Shown here: in pieces, positions 45,720 through 54,058 of the stretch
How the letters are laid out: each line of letters opens with the position of its first letter
How positions within the stretch are numbered: the stretch's first letter is position 1
Origin: Geodermatophilus arenarius
Lineage (GTDB): Bacteria > Actinomycetota > Actinomycetes > Mycobacteriales > Geodermatophilaceae
Direction of reading: 5' to 3'
Length of the DNA stretch: 64,000 nt
Assembly: GCF_042654585.1 (NCBI RefSeq)
Contig: NZ_JBHSGR010000010.1
Span: 62,001 to 126,000, forward strand
The notes under the pieces: generated by a model
Seen by the model: the letters and a program-made list of their open reading frames with translations, nothing else
Databases searched by the model: none
What the model was told of the DNA's origin: nothing
Position numbers and translations under genes: made by a program

Positions 45720-45802
45720 GGGCAAGTGGCGGAATGGCAGACGCGCACGGTTCAGGTCCGTGTGTCCGGAAGGACGTGGGGGTTCAACTCCCCCCTTGCC
45801 CA
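45720..45802 (+). tRNA. tRNA-Leu (CAG)
   Basis: 83 nt, class II. Acceptor GGGCAAG pairs with CTTGCCC; anticodon CAG in loop TTCAGGT on stem CACGG/CCGTG; a long variable arm (TGTCCGGAAGGACG); T-arm GGGGGTTCAACTCCCCC. Divergent from fhaA, the same arrangement as in mycobacteria. CCA is not encoded. Confidence 0.95.
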
Positions 45803-45985
45803 CCCAGGCTGACGGCCCCCGGGGATCCCCCGGGGGCCGTCCGCGTGTCCGGGGCGGCCGCACCGGGCAGCGGCAGACGGGCGCCACGGGGCCCGGCCGT
45901 GTGGTGGTCCGTGCGGGCCGCGGCGCCGCAGCGGCGGGTCGTCGGTGATCGCGGGTCACCTCTGTGGGTTGGCGAGGTCGAGGAC

Positions 45986-47287
45986 GTGCACGGTGCGGCG
46001 GACGGTCGCGGGACGAGGGCGCCGGCCCCCCCCCCGGGGGACGCGGTGAGGGGGTTCCGCCCGGGGCGGCGGGAGGCGGATGCCGACGCGGACCAGCTGC
46101 GGCGGCTGCTGGTGGAGACCGCCCGGCTGGAACGCCTCCAGGCCACCCTCCTGGACAACATCGTCGAGGGCGTGCTGCTCCAGGACCCCAGCGGACGGGT
46201 GATGGCGAGCAACCCGGCAGCCCGTCGCATCCTCGGGCTCAGCGCCGAGCGGCTGCACGGCCAGCAACTGAACCGGCTCCGCTCGGCGCTGCACTCCGAC
46301 GGCGGCAGCTGGTCGACCGACGAGCGACCCACCCGCTCGACGGTGCGCACCGCGACCGGCGTCCGTGGTCAGGTCGTCGGGATCCACCTCGACGACGGCG
46401 AGCTGCGGTGGCTGTCGGTGAACACCGACCCGGTGACGCACCCCTCCGGAGAGGTCGAGTACGTCGTCTCCTCCATCCGCGACGTCACCGAGCAGCACGC
46501 GGCCGCCCTCGTCGAGCGGCAGGCCGCGCGGGAGCGCACCCGACGGGTCCGGCAGGTGCTGGAGGACGGCGGTCCGCGCGTCGTCGTCCAGCCCATCGTC
46601 GAGCTGGCCACCGGGCGGACGGTCGGCGTGGAGGCGCTCGCCCGCTTCCCCGGGCAGTTCGGTCACCCACCCGACGTCTGGTTCGCCGACGCCGCCGCCG
46701 TGGGGCTGGGGGTGCAGCTCGAGCTGGCCGCGGTCGAGCGCGCGCTCGCCACCCTCGACCGGCTGCCCCCCGACGTCTACCTGTCGGTGAACGCGACGCC
46801 GGCCGCGATCGGCTCCCCGGAGCTGGTCGAGCTGCTCACGGCGGCCCCTGCGGAGCGGCTGGTGCTGGAGATGACGGAGCACGACCCGGTCGCCGACTAC
46901 GGCCGGTTGACCGAGCCGCTGGGCCGGCTGCGGCGGGCCGGGGTGCGGCTCGCGGTCGACGACGCCGGCTCGGGGTTCGCCTCCCTGCAGCACATCCTCG
47001 AGCTCGCCCCCGACGTCATCAAGCTCGACCGGGCCCTGGTGCGGGACGTCGACACCGACCCCGCCCGGGCGTCCCTGGCGGTCAGCCTCGTCCTCTTCGC
47101 CGACCGCATCGGCGCCGACCTGGTCGCCGAGGGGATCGAGAGCGAGTCCGAGCGGGCCGCCCTGGAGGGCGTGGGCGTCCGCTACGGCCAGGGCTTCCAC
47201 CTGGGCCCTCCCGCCCCCGGCGCGGCGTTCGAGGAGCGGGCCGGCGCCGCCGTCCGCACGCGGGAGGCCGGGCGGTCCGGCCGCTGA
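45986..47287 (+). CDS. PAS and EAL domain protein (c-di-GMP phosphodiesterase-like)
   Basis: 433 residues from GTG 45986. PAS domain about 45-165 (TLLDNIVEGVLLQDPSGRVMASNPAARRILGL). EAL domain about 185-425: the family EAL motif appears as VEALARF, NxT as VNATP, then EMTEHDPV, DDAGSGFASL and KLDRALV, with VAEGIES. Most metal and general-base residues are there, so activity is plausible. No GGDEF domain or membrane helix is visible. A C10 tract at 46026-46035 falls inside the first 20 codons; GTG 46046, just after it with GGGGG upstream, is an alternative start. Confidence 0.85.
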   Translation: MHGAADGRGTRAPAPPPGDAVRGFRPGRREADADADQLRRLLVETARLERLQATLLDNIVEGVLLQDPSGRVMASNPAARRILGLSAERLHGQQLNRLRSALHSDGGSWSTDERPTRSTVRTATGVRGQVVGIHLDDGELRWLSVNTDPVTHPSGEVEYVVSSIRDVTEQHAAALVERQAARERTRRVRQVLEDGGPRVVVQPIVELATGRTVGVEALARFPGQFGHPPDVWFADAAAVGLGVQLELAAVERALATLDRLPPDVYLSVNATPAAIGSPELVELLTAAPAERLVLEMTEHDPVADYGRLTEPLGRLRRAGVRLAVDDAGSGFASLQHILELAPDVIKLDRALVRDVDTDPARASLAVSLVLFADRIGADLVAEGIESESERAALEGVGVRYGQGFHLGPPAPGAAFEERAGAAVRTREAGRSGR

Positions 47288-47294
47288 CGGCGGA

Positions 47295-47690
47295 CTACGC
47301 GGTGCCGGCGGTCTCCTGCAGGAAGGCGGCGGAGTCGTAGTAGGTGCGGACGCCGGTCAGCAGGCCGTCGTCGGACCCGTCGCCCTCGATCACGGTGACG
47401 CCGCGGTAGGTGAACGGCTTCCCGTTGCGCAGCGTGCCGCGCGACTCCCACTCCAGCGCGGCCGTGTTCTCCCCGACGGACCGCGACGTGAACGTCGTCT
47501 CCAGGTCGCCGAAGACGTTGCGGTAGTCCTCCCAGAAGCGCCGGGCGCCGTCGCGGCCGCGCGCCTCGTGGTCCTGGTTGAGCTTCATCAGCTCGGCGTC
47601 GTCGCCGGTGAGGTCGACCAGCGGCTGCGGGTCGCGCTCGGCGTCGAGGTGGTGCAGGGCGTCGGCGAAGCGCTCGGTGAGCGTGTGCAC
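47295..47690 (-). CDS. SnoaL-like / NTF2-fold protein
   Basis: 131 residues. A small NTF2-type cone fold: TLTERFADALHHLDAERDPQPLVDLTGDDAELMKLN, ARRFWEDYRNVFGDLETTF and GVRTYYDSAAFL. Such proteins range from isomerases to ligand-binding proteins; no catalytic residue can be assigned. GTG at 47690 has GGAGG 7-8 nt upstream. Convergent with the EAL gene with only 7 bp between stops. Confidence 0.75.
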   Translation of the reverse strand: MHTLTERFADALHHLDAERDPQPLVDLTGDDAELMKLNQDHEARGRDGARRFWEDYRNVFGDLETTFTSRSVGENTAALEWESRGTLRNGKPFTYRGVTVIEGDGSDDGLLTGVRTYYDSAAFLQETAGTA

Positions 47691-47764
47691 GGTGGTCCTC
47701 CGGGGCTCTCGGCTGCGGTCCCCCGGAGGGCTACCCGGCGGATGCGGGACGGACCCGCACCGGT

Positions 47765-48202
47765 TCAGGCGGCCGGCCGCCGTCCACCGCGCCGCTCGCC
47801 GAGGGTGCGGGCGAGCAGGACGACGCCCCACGGGCCGACGACCCACACCGGCCACGGGTAGACGAGGTCACCGCTGCCGAGCATCGACACCAGCCAGATG
47901 CCGACGACGATCACGCCGGTCACCAGCCAGCTCGTCCAGGCCGCGCGCAGGTCGTTCCCCCACGCGCCGTGCCAGGCGCCGCCGTACGCGGCCGCGGCGG
48001 CGGGGTGGGGCGCCGGGCGGGCGGGGTGGGGCAGGTCCGCGGTGAGCTCGGCCAGCTCGCCGTAGGTCCGGGCGGTGTGCGCGCGGGCCGACCGGTCCTC
48101 GTACTCGGCCAGGGTCAGCCGGCCGTCGGCCAGCGACTCGTCGAGGCGGGTGACGACGGCGGCGCGGTCGGCGTCGGCGGCGCGCAGGTGCGGCTCGGGC
48201 AT
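47765..48202 (-). CDS. DUF1707 membrane protein
   Basis: 145 residues. DUF1707 at the N terminus (LRAADADRAAVVTRLDESLADGRLTLAEYEDRSARAHTARTYGELAELTADLP), a His/Ala/Pro linker, then two helices of a 2TM type (WTSWLVTGVIVVGIWLVSML, YPWPVWVVGPWGVVLLARTLG). Abundant in actinobacteria, function unknown. ATG at 48202 has GAGGAG upstream; the longer start (48274) gives an unlikely extension. Confidence 0.8.
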   Translation of the reverse strand: MPEPHLRAADADRAAVVTRLDESLADGRLTLAEYEDRSARAHTARTYGELAELTADLPHPARPAPHPAAAAAYGGAWHGAWGNDLRAAWTSWLVTGVIVVGIWLVSMLGSGDLVYPWPVWVVGPWGVVLLARTLGERRGGRRPAA

Positions 48203-48298
48203 CTCGGGGCTCCTCGTCGGCGGGTGACCCGAGTCTTTCCCGCCGCGACGGCGGTCACCATTGACAGACGTCACGAGTCGGCCGTGCGTCCTGCACGG

Positions 48299-49462
48299 TC
48301 AGCCGTTCGCGGGCACGGCCTCCCTGGCCAGGTGCTTGCCGATGACCATCCGCTGGATCTGGTTGGTGCCCTCGAAGATCTGCATGACCTTCGCCTCGCG
48401 CATGTACCGCTCGGCGGGGTGGTCGCGGGTGTAGCCGGCCCCGCCGAGCACCTGCACGGCGTCGGTGGTGACCTTCATGGCGGCGTCGGTGGCGACCAGC
48501 TTGGCGATGCTGGCCTGCCGGGCGTAGGGCTTGCCGGCGTCCTTGCGGCGGGCGGCGACCAGGTAGGTGGCGCGGGCGGACTCGACGGCGGCGGCCATGT
48601 CGGCCAGCAGGAACGCCACGCCCTGGTGGTCGACGATGCGCCGGCCGAACGCCTCCCGCTCGAGCGCGTAGGCGACCGCGACGTCGAGCGCGGACTGCGC
48701 CAGCCCGACGGCGACGGCGCTGACCCCGAGCCGGCCGGAGTCCAGCGCGCCGAGGGCGATGGCCAGGCCGCGGCCGGGCTCGCCGACCATCCGGTCGGCG
48801 GGCACCGCGACGTCGTCGAGCCGGATGGCGGCGGTGGTGGAGCCGGTGAGGCCCATCTTCTGCTCGGGCGGCGCGGCGGAGAAGCCGGGCAGGTCGGGGG
48901 TGAGGTGGAAGCAGGAGATGGCCCGCTCGCCGTCGTCGGGGGTGCGCAGGAAGGTCGTGTAGAAGTCGGCCTGCCCGCCGTGGGTGACCCAGGCCTTCTC
49001 GCCGGTGGCCACCCAGCCGTCCTCGGTGGTCTTGGCGGCGGCGCGCATGGCCGCGGGGTCGGAGCCGGCGTGCGCCTCGGACAGGCAGTAGGCGCCGAGC
49101 AGCCGGCCGCCGACCATCTCCGGCAGCCACCGCTCGCGCTGCTCGGGGGTGCCGAACCGGTCGACCGGGCCGCAGGCGAGGGTGTGCACGCTCACCCCCA
49201 GCGCGACGCTGGCCCAGCGCATGGCCAGCTCCTCGACCACCTGCAGGTAGACCGCGTAGGGCTGCCCGCCGCCGCCGACGTCCTCGCCGAAGGGCAGGCC
49301 CAGCAGGCCCGCCTCGCCGAGCAGGGTGAACACCTCCCGCGGGAAGCGCTCCTCGCGCTCGTACCCCGCGGCCCGCGGCGCCAGTTCGGCGTCGGCGATC
49401 TCGCGGGTGAGCGCGATGAGGTCGGCGGCCTCCTGGGTGGGCAGCTCACGGTCGACGGCCAC
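48299..49462 (-). CDS. Acyl-CoA dehydrogenase
   Basis: 387 residues. Standard three-domain ACAD: ALTREIADAELAPRAAGYEREERFP, FAD contacts YCLSEAHAGSD and WVTHGGQADFY, QHQ-type DHQGVAFLLADM, and the catalytic Glu in MQIFEGTNQIQR near the C terminus. It introduces a C2-C3 double bond in an acyl-CoA; chain length or branching cannot be read from sequence. Transcribed divergently from a TetR regulator with an 18-bp palindrome between them. GTG at 49462; the longer frame into the TetR gene is a shadow. Confidence 0.93.
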   Translation of the reverse strand: MAVDRELPTQEAADLIALTREIADAELAPRAAGYEREERFPREVFTLLGEAGLLGLPFGEDVGGGGQPYAVYLQVVEELAMRWASVALGVSVHTLACGPVDRFGTPEQRERWLPEMVGGRLLGAYCLSEAHAGSDPAAMRAAAKTTEDGWVATGEKAWVTHGGQADFYTTFLRTPDDGERAISCFHLTPDLPGFSAAPPEQKMGLTGSTTAAIRLDDVAVPADRMVGEPGRGLAIALGALDSGRLGVSAVAVGLAQSALDVAVAYALEREAFGRRIVDHQGVAFLLADMAAAVESARATYLVAARRKDAGKPYARQASIAKLVATDAAMKVTTDAVQVLGGAGYTRDHPAERYMREAKVMQIFEGTNQIQRMVIGKHLAREAVPANG

Positions 49463-49500
49463 GGGGTCCCCCTCGTCGCGGATCAGCGGCAGTACCGGCA

Positions 49501-49518
49501 ACAGTACGGCAGTACTGT
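49501..49518. promoter_or_regulatory. Palindromic operator between the acyl-CoA dehydrogenase and TetR genes
   Basis: ACAGTACGGCAGTACTGT: perfect 7-bp arms around a 4-nt centre, in the 96-bp divergent region. A related half-site run (GGCAGTACC) lies at 49488-49496. Most likely the binding site of the adjacent TetR protein. Confidence 0.75.
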
Positions 49519-49558
49519 CCGTCGTCCAGGGGCATGCTGTCCGCCCGGAGGAGGTGCC

Positions 49559-50146
49559 GTGACGACGACCGACACCGGCGAGCGGCGGCTGACCGCGCGC
49601 CAGGCGCAGCTGCTCGACCAGCTCACCGAGGTGTTCCTCGCCGAGGGCTTCGCCGGGTTCACCCTCGAGGACCTCGCCGTCCGGCTGCGCTGCTCCAAGA
49701 CGACGCTGTACGCGCTCGCCGACAGCAAGGAGCAGCTCGCCGTCCGGGTGGTGCGGCACTTCTTCCGCCGGGCGACGGCCGCCGTCGAGGCGCGGACCGC
49801 CGGGGAGACCGATCCGGCGCGGCGGGTCACCGCGTACCTGGAGGCCGTGGCGGGGGAGCTGACCCCGGCGTCGCGGGCGTTCTACCGCGACCTGGAGGCG
49901 TTCCCGCCGGGACGGGCCGTGTACGAGCACAACACCGCCGCCGCCGCCGAGCGGGTGACCGCGATGATCGCCGACGGCGTCGCGGCCGGCCGGTTCCGCG
50001 AGGTGCACCCGGCCCTGGTGGCCGACACCGTCACCACGCTGATGTCGCGCATCGGCCGGGGCGATACCGCCCGCGCCACCGGCCTGGACGACGCCGCCGC
50101 CTACCGCGAGCTCGCCGCGCTGCTGCTGCACGGGATCAGCCGGTGA
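49559..50146 (+). CDS. TetR family transcriptional regulator
   Basis: 195 residues. The N-terminal helix-turn-helix TRHLTARQ-like start (RLTARQAQLLDQLTEVFLAEGFAGFTLEDLAVRLRCSKTTLYALADSKEQLAVRVV) is typical TetR; the C-terminal half is a helical ligand domain. Expected to repress itself and the divergent acyl-CoA dehydrogenase, perhaps in response to an acyl-CoA. GTG at 49559 has GGAGGAGG 4-5 nt upstream. The stop overlaps the next start (GTGA). Confidence 0.9.
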   Translation: MTTTDTGERRLTARQAQLLDQLTEVFLAEGFAGFTLEDLAVRLRCSKTTLYALADSKEQLAVRVVRHFFRRATAAVEARTAGETDPARRVTAYLEAVAGELTPASRAFYRDLEAFPPGRAVYEHNTAAAAERVTAMIADGVAAGRFREVHPALVADTVTTLMSRIGRGDTARATGLDDAAAYRELAALLLHGISR

Positions 50147-50613
50147 CGGTCCTGCTCGAGCCCGCCGCCTGGGACGACGACGAGGTGCGCCGGCTGACCA
50201 CCGCCCAGCAGGCCGAGCTGCGGGCCCGCTACGGCGGCGACGGCGAGCCGGGGACGCCGCCGTCGGCCGCGGACGTCAGCGTCGTCCTGGTCGCACGGGA
50301 CCCGGACGGGACGGCGGTCGGCTGCGGTGCGCTGCGCGCCCTGGGCGACGGCGCGGCCGAGGTCAAGCGCATGTACGTGGCGCCGGAGGCCCGCGGCCGG
50401 GGCGTGTCCAAGCTGGTGCTCGCGGGGCTGGAGGCCGCGGCGCGCGAGCGCGGCTGGACGACGCTGCGGCTGGAGACCGGCCCGCGCCAGCCCGAGGCGA
50501 TCGCGCTGTACGAGGGGGCGGGCTACCGTCCGATCCCCGCGTTCGGCGCCTACGTCGACGCCCCGGACGCCGGGTGCTCGCTGTACTACGAGCGGGACCT
50601 CGGCCCGGCCTGA
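50143..50613 (+). CDS. GNAT family N-acetyltransferase
   Basis: 156 residues. GNAT fold with acetyl-CoA loop VAPEARGRGVSKLVL (R/Q-x-x-G-x-G/A) and LRLETGPRQPEAIALYEGAGYRPI. Substrate unknown. The GTG overlaps the tetR stop by 4 bp, so it is translated together with the regulator. Confidence 0.88.
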   Translation: MTVLLEPAAWDDDEVRRLTTAQQAELRARYGGDGEPGTPPSAADVSVVLVARDPDGTAVGCGALRALGDGAAEVKRMYVAPEARGRGVSKLVLAGLEAAARERGWTTLRLETGPRQPEAIALYEGAGYRPIPAFGAYVDAPDAGCSLYYERDLGPA

Positions 50614-50625
50614 CCGGGATCGGGG

Positions 50626-50766
50626 TCAGGCCGGCAGGAGGTCGTCGGCCTCGTCGGGCAGCGTCCACGCCGGGTGCCGGTGAAGCAGCAGACCGGAGGC
50701 CAGCCACGGCAGGAAGCCGAGGCAGAGGGTCAGGGCGGTGTGCCGGGTGCCGGCGGCGAGGGCGAT
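50626..50766 (-). pseudogene. Possible remnant of a membrane protein gene
   Basis: The minus frame ending at 50626 reads IALAAGTRHTALTLCLGF, LPWLASGLLLHRHPAW, then TLPDEADDLLPA and stop. It has one hydrophobic segment and natural-looking composition but no ATG, GTG or TTG start in frame back to the ECF gene; a CTG at 50733 is possible. It may be the eroded 3' end of a longer gene or a very small peptide gene. I do not recognise it. Confidence 0.3.
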
Positions 50767-50809
50767 GCCGCCCCGCGAACCGGATCCGGGCGACCGGACA
50801 TGAAGAGGT

Positions 50810-51490
50810 GTGACGACCTCACCTCCCGCGGCTGGATCATCACCAGCCGTGACAGCGCTCCCTGAGAACCGGGTGGCGGACCCGCCGCCGGGCGCCGTCC
50901 CGCTGCGCGCGCTGCCGTCGTCGCTGCCGACCGACGCCGAGGTGCTCGCCGGGTCGCTCGCCGAACCGGAGGTGTTCGCGACGCTGTTCGACCGGCACGC
51001 CGCCGCGGTGCACCGCTACCTGGGCCGGCGGGTCGGTGAGCTGGCCGACGACCTGCTCAGCGAGACGTTCCTCGTCGCCTTCCGCCGACGGGCCGACTAC
51101 CGGCCGGAGCGCCTGGACGTGCGGCCCTGGCTGATCGGCATCGCGACCAACCTGGTGCACGGCGCCGCGCGGGCCGAGCGGCGCCGCTACCGGGCGCTGG
51201 CCCGGGCGGCGGCCGAGCCGGACGCCCGCCCCGACGACGACCCGCACGACCGGCTCGACGCCGAGGCGCTGCGCGGCCCGCTGGCGGCTGCGCTCGCCGG
51301 GCTCAAGGCCCCCGACCGCGACGTCCTGCTGCTCGTGGCCTGGGGCGACCTGTCCTACGAGGAGGTCGCCACGGTGCTCGGCGTCCCGGTGGGCACCGTC
51401 CGTTCCCGCCTGCACCGCGCCCGCCGCCAGACCCGTGCCGTGCTCGAGGCGCCCACCCTGTCCGACCTGCTGTCGGAGGAGACCCGATGA
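50810..51490 (+). CDS. ECF-type RNA polymerase sigma factor
   Basis: 226 residues from GTG 50810. Region 2 about 62-130 (FATLFDRHAAAVHRYLGRRVGELADDLLSETFLVAFRRRADYRPE, RPWLIGIATNLV); region 4 about 165-220 (DRDVLLLVAWGDLSYEEVATVLGVPVGTVRSRLHRARR). No region 3. The start is uncertain: none of the in-frame GTGs (50810, 50849, 50873) has a good ribosome binding site. The stop overlaps the next gene (ATGA), the usual layout of an ECF factor with its membrane regulator. Confidence 0.88.
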   Translation: MTTSPPAAGSSPAVTALPENRVADPPPGAVPLRALPSSLPTDAEVLAGSLAEPEVFATLFDRHAAAVHRYLGRRVGELADDLLSETFLVAFRRRADYRPERLDVRPWLIGIATNLVHGAARAERRRYRALARAAAEPDARPDDDPHDRLDAEALRGPLAAALAGLKAPDRDVLLLVAWGDLSYEEVATVLGVPVGTVRSRLHRARRQTRAVLEAPTLSDLLSEETR

Positions 51491-52584
51491 ACGAGACGAC
51501 CCTGCTCCGCGAGGCCGGGCCCGAGGCGCCGGCGCTGACGCCCGCCGCGCGCGCGGCCGCCCGCGCCGCCCTGCTGGAGGAGATCGCGGCGGCCGGGACC
51601 CGCCGGTGGCGGTCGCGGCTGCCCGGGCGGCGGGTGTCGCTGCGCATCGGTACCGCGCTGGTCGCCGTCGCCGCCGCCTGGACGACGGCGGTCGTGGTCG
51701 CGCCCGAGGACGCCGTGCCGCAGTCCCCCGCCCCGTCGGCCGCCGCGCCGGCGCCGGGCGGGATCACGCTGGTCGCGGCCGAGGCCGTCACCTTCCCGGT
51801 CGCCCTCGACCCGGAGCCCGAGGGGCTGGCGCCGCTCCACAGCCGGCGCGGTGGCATGCCCCGGTACGGGAGCACGCCGCCGTACTTCGTCGCCGCCTAC
51901 GAGCCCGCGTACCTGGTCTCCGGCGGCCCCGGTGCCACCGAACCGGCGTCGGGCGACCCGGGCCGGGTCCTGCTCGGCCTCTATCCGGAGGACCCCCGGT
52001 CCTCGGAGGAGTACGGGTTCTGGCCGGAGGGCGAGCCGACCGGGACGGCGACCGTCGACGGCGCCGAGGCCTCCGTCTGGACGGAGGACGGCACGGTCAG
52101 CCTGCTGTGGGAGCGCCCGGACGGGCAGTGGGTGTGGCTGGCGGGCGAGGGCGCCCAGGCCCGCGCCGAGGCGCTGGTCGCGGTGGGGGAGTCGATCGTC
52201 GACCGGCCGCAGCCGGTGGGGCTCCAGTTCGGGTTGGCGCCGGCCGGCTGGTCGGTGGGCGGCTACGAGGAGAGCCGGAGCCTCGACCTGGTCAGCGACG
52301 CCGATCCGCTGCAGTCGCTGCGGCTCAGCGCGACGGGTGCCCAGTACACCGGGACCATCGACGGGCTCCTCGACGGGATGCCGACGGCCGCCCCGGTGGA
52401 GACGGTGACGGTCCAGGGCCGGCCGGGGCGCCTGGCGCTCCTGACCGGTGACGCCGGGACCCCGCCCTCCTGGACGCTCCTCGGCCAGCTCCCCGACGGG
52501 CGGTTCTTCCAACTCCTGGCACCGCAGGAGCTGACCCGCGAGCAGCTGCTGCAGATCGGTGAGCAGGTGACCGCCGCATCCTGA
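51487..52584 (+). CDS. Membrane protein, putative partner or anti-sigma factor of the ECF factor
   Basis: 365 residues. A cytoplasmic part of about 50 residues (TPAARAAARAALLEEIAAAGTRRWRSRLPGRR), one helix about 52-72 (LRIGTALVAVAAAWTTAVVVA), a Pro/Ala linker and a roughly 270-residue extracellular domain rich in Trp, Gly and acidic residues (GFWPEGEPTGTATVDGAEASVWTEDG). It lacks the HxxxCxxC zinc motif of ZAS anti-sigma factors. The arrangement resembles actinobacterial CU044_5270-type proteins found behind ECF genes. Function as anti-sigma is inferred only from 4-bp overlap and topology. Confidence 0.7.
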   Translation: MNETTLLREAGPEAPALTPAARAAARAALLEEIAAAGTRRWRSRLPGRRVSLRIGTALVAVAAAWTTAVVVAPEDAVPQSPAPSAAAPAPGGITLVAAEAVTFPVALDPEPEGLAPLHSRRGGMPRYGSTPPYFVAAYEPAYLVSGGPGATEPASGDPGRVLLGLYPEDPRSSEEYGFWPEGEPTGTATVDGAEASVWTEDGTVSLLWERPDGQWVWLAGEGAQARAEALVAVGESIVDRPQPVGLQFGLAPAGWSVGGYEESRSLDLVSDADPLQSLRLSATGAQYTGTIDGLLDGMPTAAPVETVTVQGRPGRLALLTGDAGTPPSWTLLGQLPDGRFFQLLAPQELTREQLLQIGEQVTAAS

Positions 52585-52590
52585 CCGCGA

Positions 52591-52641
52591 GCACGCGTGC
52601 ACGGCCGTCCGCTGGGGGAGCGGGCGGCCGTGCACGCGTGC
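52591..52641. terminator. Bidirectional terminator between the ECF partner gene and the HNH gene
   Basis: A 23-bp stem with one G.T-type mismatch and a GGGGG loop spans the gap between two convergent stops. Confidence 0.8.
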
Positions 52642-52649
52642 GGGCGCGG

Positions 52650-53825
52650 TCAGGCGGCGGGGGCGAGCAGCGGCGCGGGGGTGGTGATCTCGGTGCCGTC
52701 GGGCCGGTGGGTGCGCCATCGGCCGTCCGGTTGTCGCTCGACCCGGAACCCGTGGTGGACCTTGGTGTGGTGGCGCTCGCACAGCAGGGCTGCGTTGTCG
52801 AGGCTGGTGTCGCCACCGTCGATCCAGTGGACCAGGTGGTGCACGTCGCACCACCACGTCGGCGCCCCGCACCCGGCGAACACGCACCCGCCGTCGCGCA
52901 GTTCCGCCGCCTTGCGGAGGTGGCGGCTCATCAGCCGCTGCTCGCGGCCGAGGTCCAGCGGGGCGCCGTCGGGGCCGAACACCACCCGGGACACCGCGCC
53001 GTCGCAGGCCAGCCACCGCGCGCGGGCGGCGGAGATCGTCGCCCCGAAGCCCATCCGCCCGGCGTTCGGACGCTCGTGCGGGTCGACCAGGTCGTCGAGG
53101 TCGATGACGACGGCGAGCTGCGGCTTGTGCCCGCGCAGCGTGGGCAGCGAGCCGGCGGCCAGCACGTTGTCCGCGACCTGCACCAGCGCGTCGCCGAGCC
53201 GCTGGGCGCGGGTGCGCTCGTCGCCGGCGGGGCGATCGGCCTGCACATGGGCCTCGAGTGCGGTCTGCAGCCTCTCCCCGCCGACCGCGTCCAGGTGCCC
53301 GCGGATCGTGAGGGAGCCGTCGGCGTGCCGGGACAACGTCAACGACCGGCCCTCGGTGGGGTCCGGTTCCGGTCCGTCGGGATCGAGGGCGTTGCAGTAG
53401 TGCTGCACCACCGCGACGAGGTCGGCGTGCGACTGCTCGATCGCCACGCCGGTGAGCACCGCGTCGACCACCGCCAGGTCCACACGCTGGTCGGCGGCCG
53501 AGGCCAGCCGCTCGGGGGTCACCGCCCGCGCCGCGACGGCGACCTGCTCGGCGGACACGAGACCGGCGTCGTGCGCCTCGGCGAGGGCGGGCAGGTGCTC
53601 CAGCGCCCGCCCGGTGCGCACCAGCCGGGAGGCCTCGGCGGCCGACAGCCGGCAGTGCCCGCGCAGCCAGGAGGCCATCGACCTCAGCCCGTCCCGCTCG
53701 GGTGCCTGCTCGAGTTCGGCGGCCCGGACCCGACGGGCGAGGCGGGCGTCGATCCGGTTGCGCTCGGCGACCAGCGCGGCGACGTCGTCGAGGACGTCCC
53801 CGCTCCCCGGCTCACCCGAACACAT
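52650..53825 (-). CDS. DUF222 / HNH endonuclease signature protein
   Basis: 391 residues. An N-terminal DUF222 (13E12-repeat type) helical domain about 10-300 and a C-terminal HNH motif (CVFAGCGAPTWWCDVHHLVHWIDGGDTSLDNAALLCERHHTKVHH) with its Cys pairs and His residues. These genes occur in many copies in actinobacterial genomes and are thought to be mobile or defence-related, but the role is unknown. ATG at 53825 was chosen because a TATTCT -10 lies exactly 6 nt upstream; the longer frame to 53969 has no supporting features. Confidence 0.9.
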   Translation of the reverse strand: MCSGEPGSGDVLDDVAALVAERNRIDARLARRVRAAELEQAPERDGLRSMASWLRGHCRLSAAEASRLVRTGRALEHLPALAEAHDAGLVSAEQVAVAARAVTPERLASAADQRVDLAVVDAVLTGVAIEQSHADLVAVVQHYCNALDPDGPEPDPTEGRSLTLSRHADGSLTIRGHLDAVGGERLQTALEAHVQADRPAGDERTRAQRLGDALVQVADNVLAAGSLPTLRGHKPQLAVVIDLDDLVDPHERPNAGRMGFGATISAARARWLACDGAVSRVVFGPDGAPLDLGREQRLMSRHLRKAAELRDGGCVFAGCGAPTWWCDVHHLVHWIDGGDTSLDNAALLCERHHTKVHHGFRVERQPDGRWRTHRPDGTEITTPAPLLAPAA

Positions 53826-53837
53826 GATCGAAGAATA
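53826..53837 (-). promoter_or_regulatory. Leaderless promoter -10 for the HNH gene
   Basis: Minus-strand TATTCT (53832-53837), 6 nt, then ATG at 53825: textbook TANNNT spacing for a leaderless transcript. Confidence 0.65.
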
Positions 53838-54058
53838 GTCGATCAGAGACCCCGGCGCGACGTGAATCCGCAGCTCAGAGCCGTGTCCACAGATCCCGGG
53901 AGGACCTTGACAGGCGGGGGAGCGGGGACATGAGCAGCCTCGGCCGGCGACCTGGCCGGGCCGCGGCACCGTCGAGCTGGCCCACGAGGCGGACGGCGTC
54001 GTCCTCCCGCTCGATCACGGGCTGGGCCCGCGCGGCGCCGGTGTGGTGGGGTGAGCCG

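Noticed and set aside
50821..50850. GGCTGGATCATCACC resembles the 3' end of 16S rRNA
   Set aside because: Only a short chance match; no rRNA sequence surrounds it.
53908..54054. Plus-strand frame reading ATWPGRGTVELAHEADGVV... ending before the aldose epimerase gene
   Set aside because: Looks protein-like but has no start codon and only about 45 codons; no supporting evidence beyond composition.
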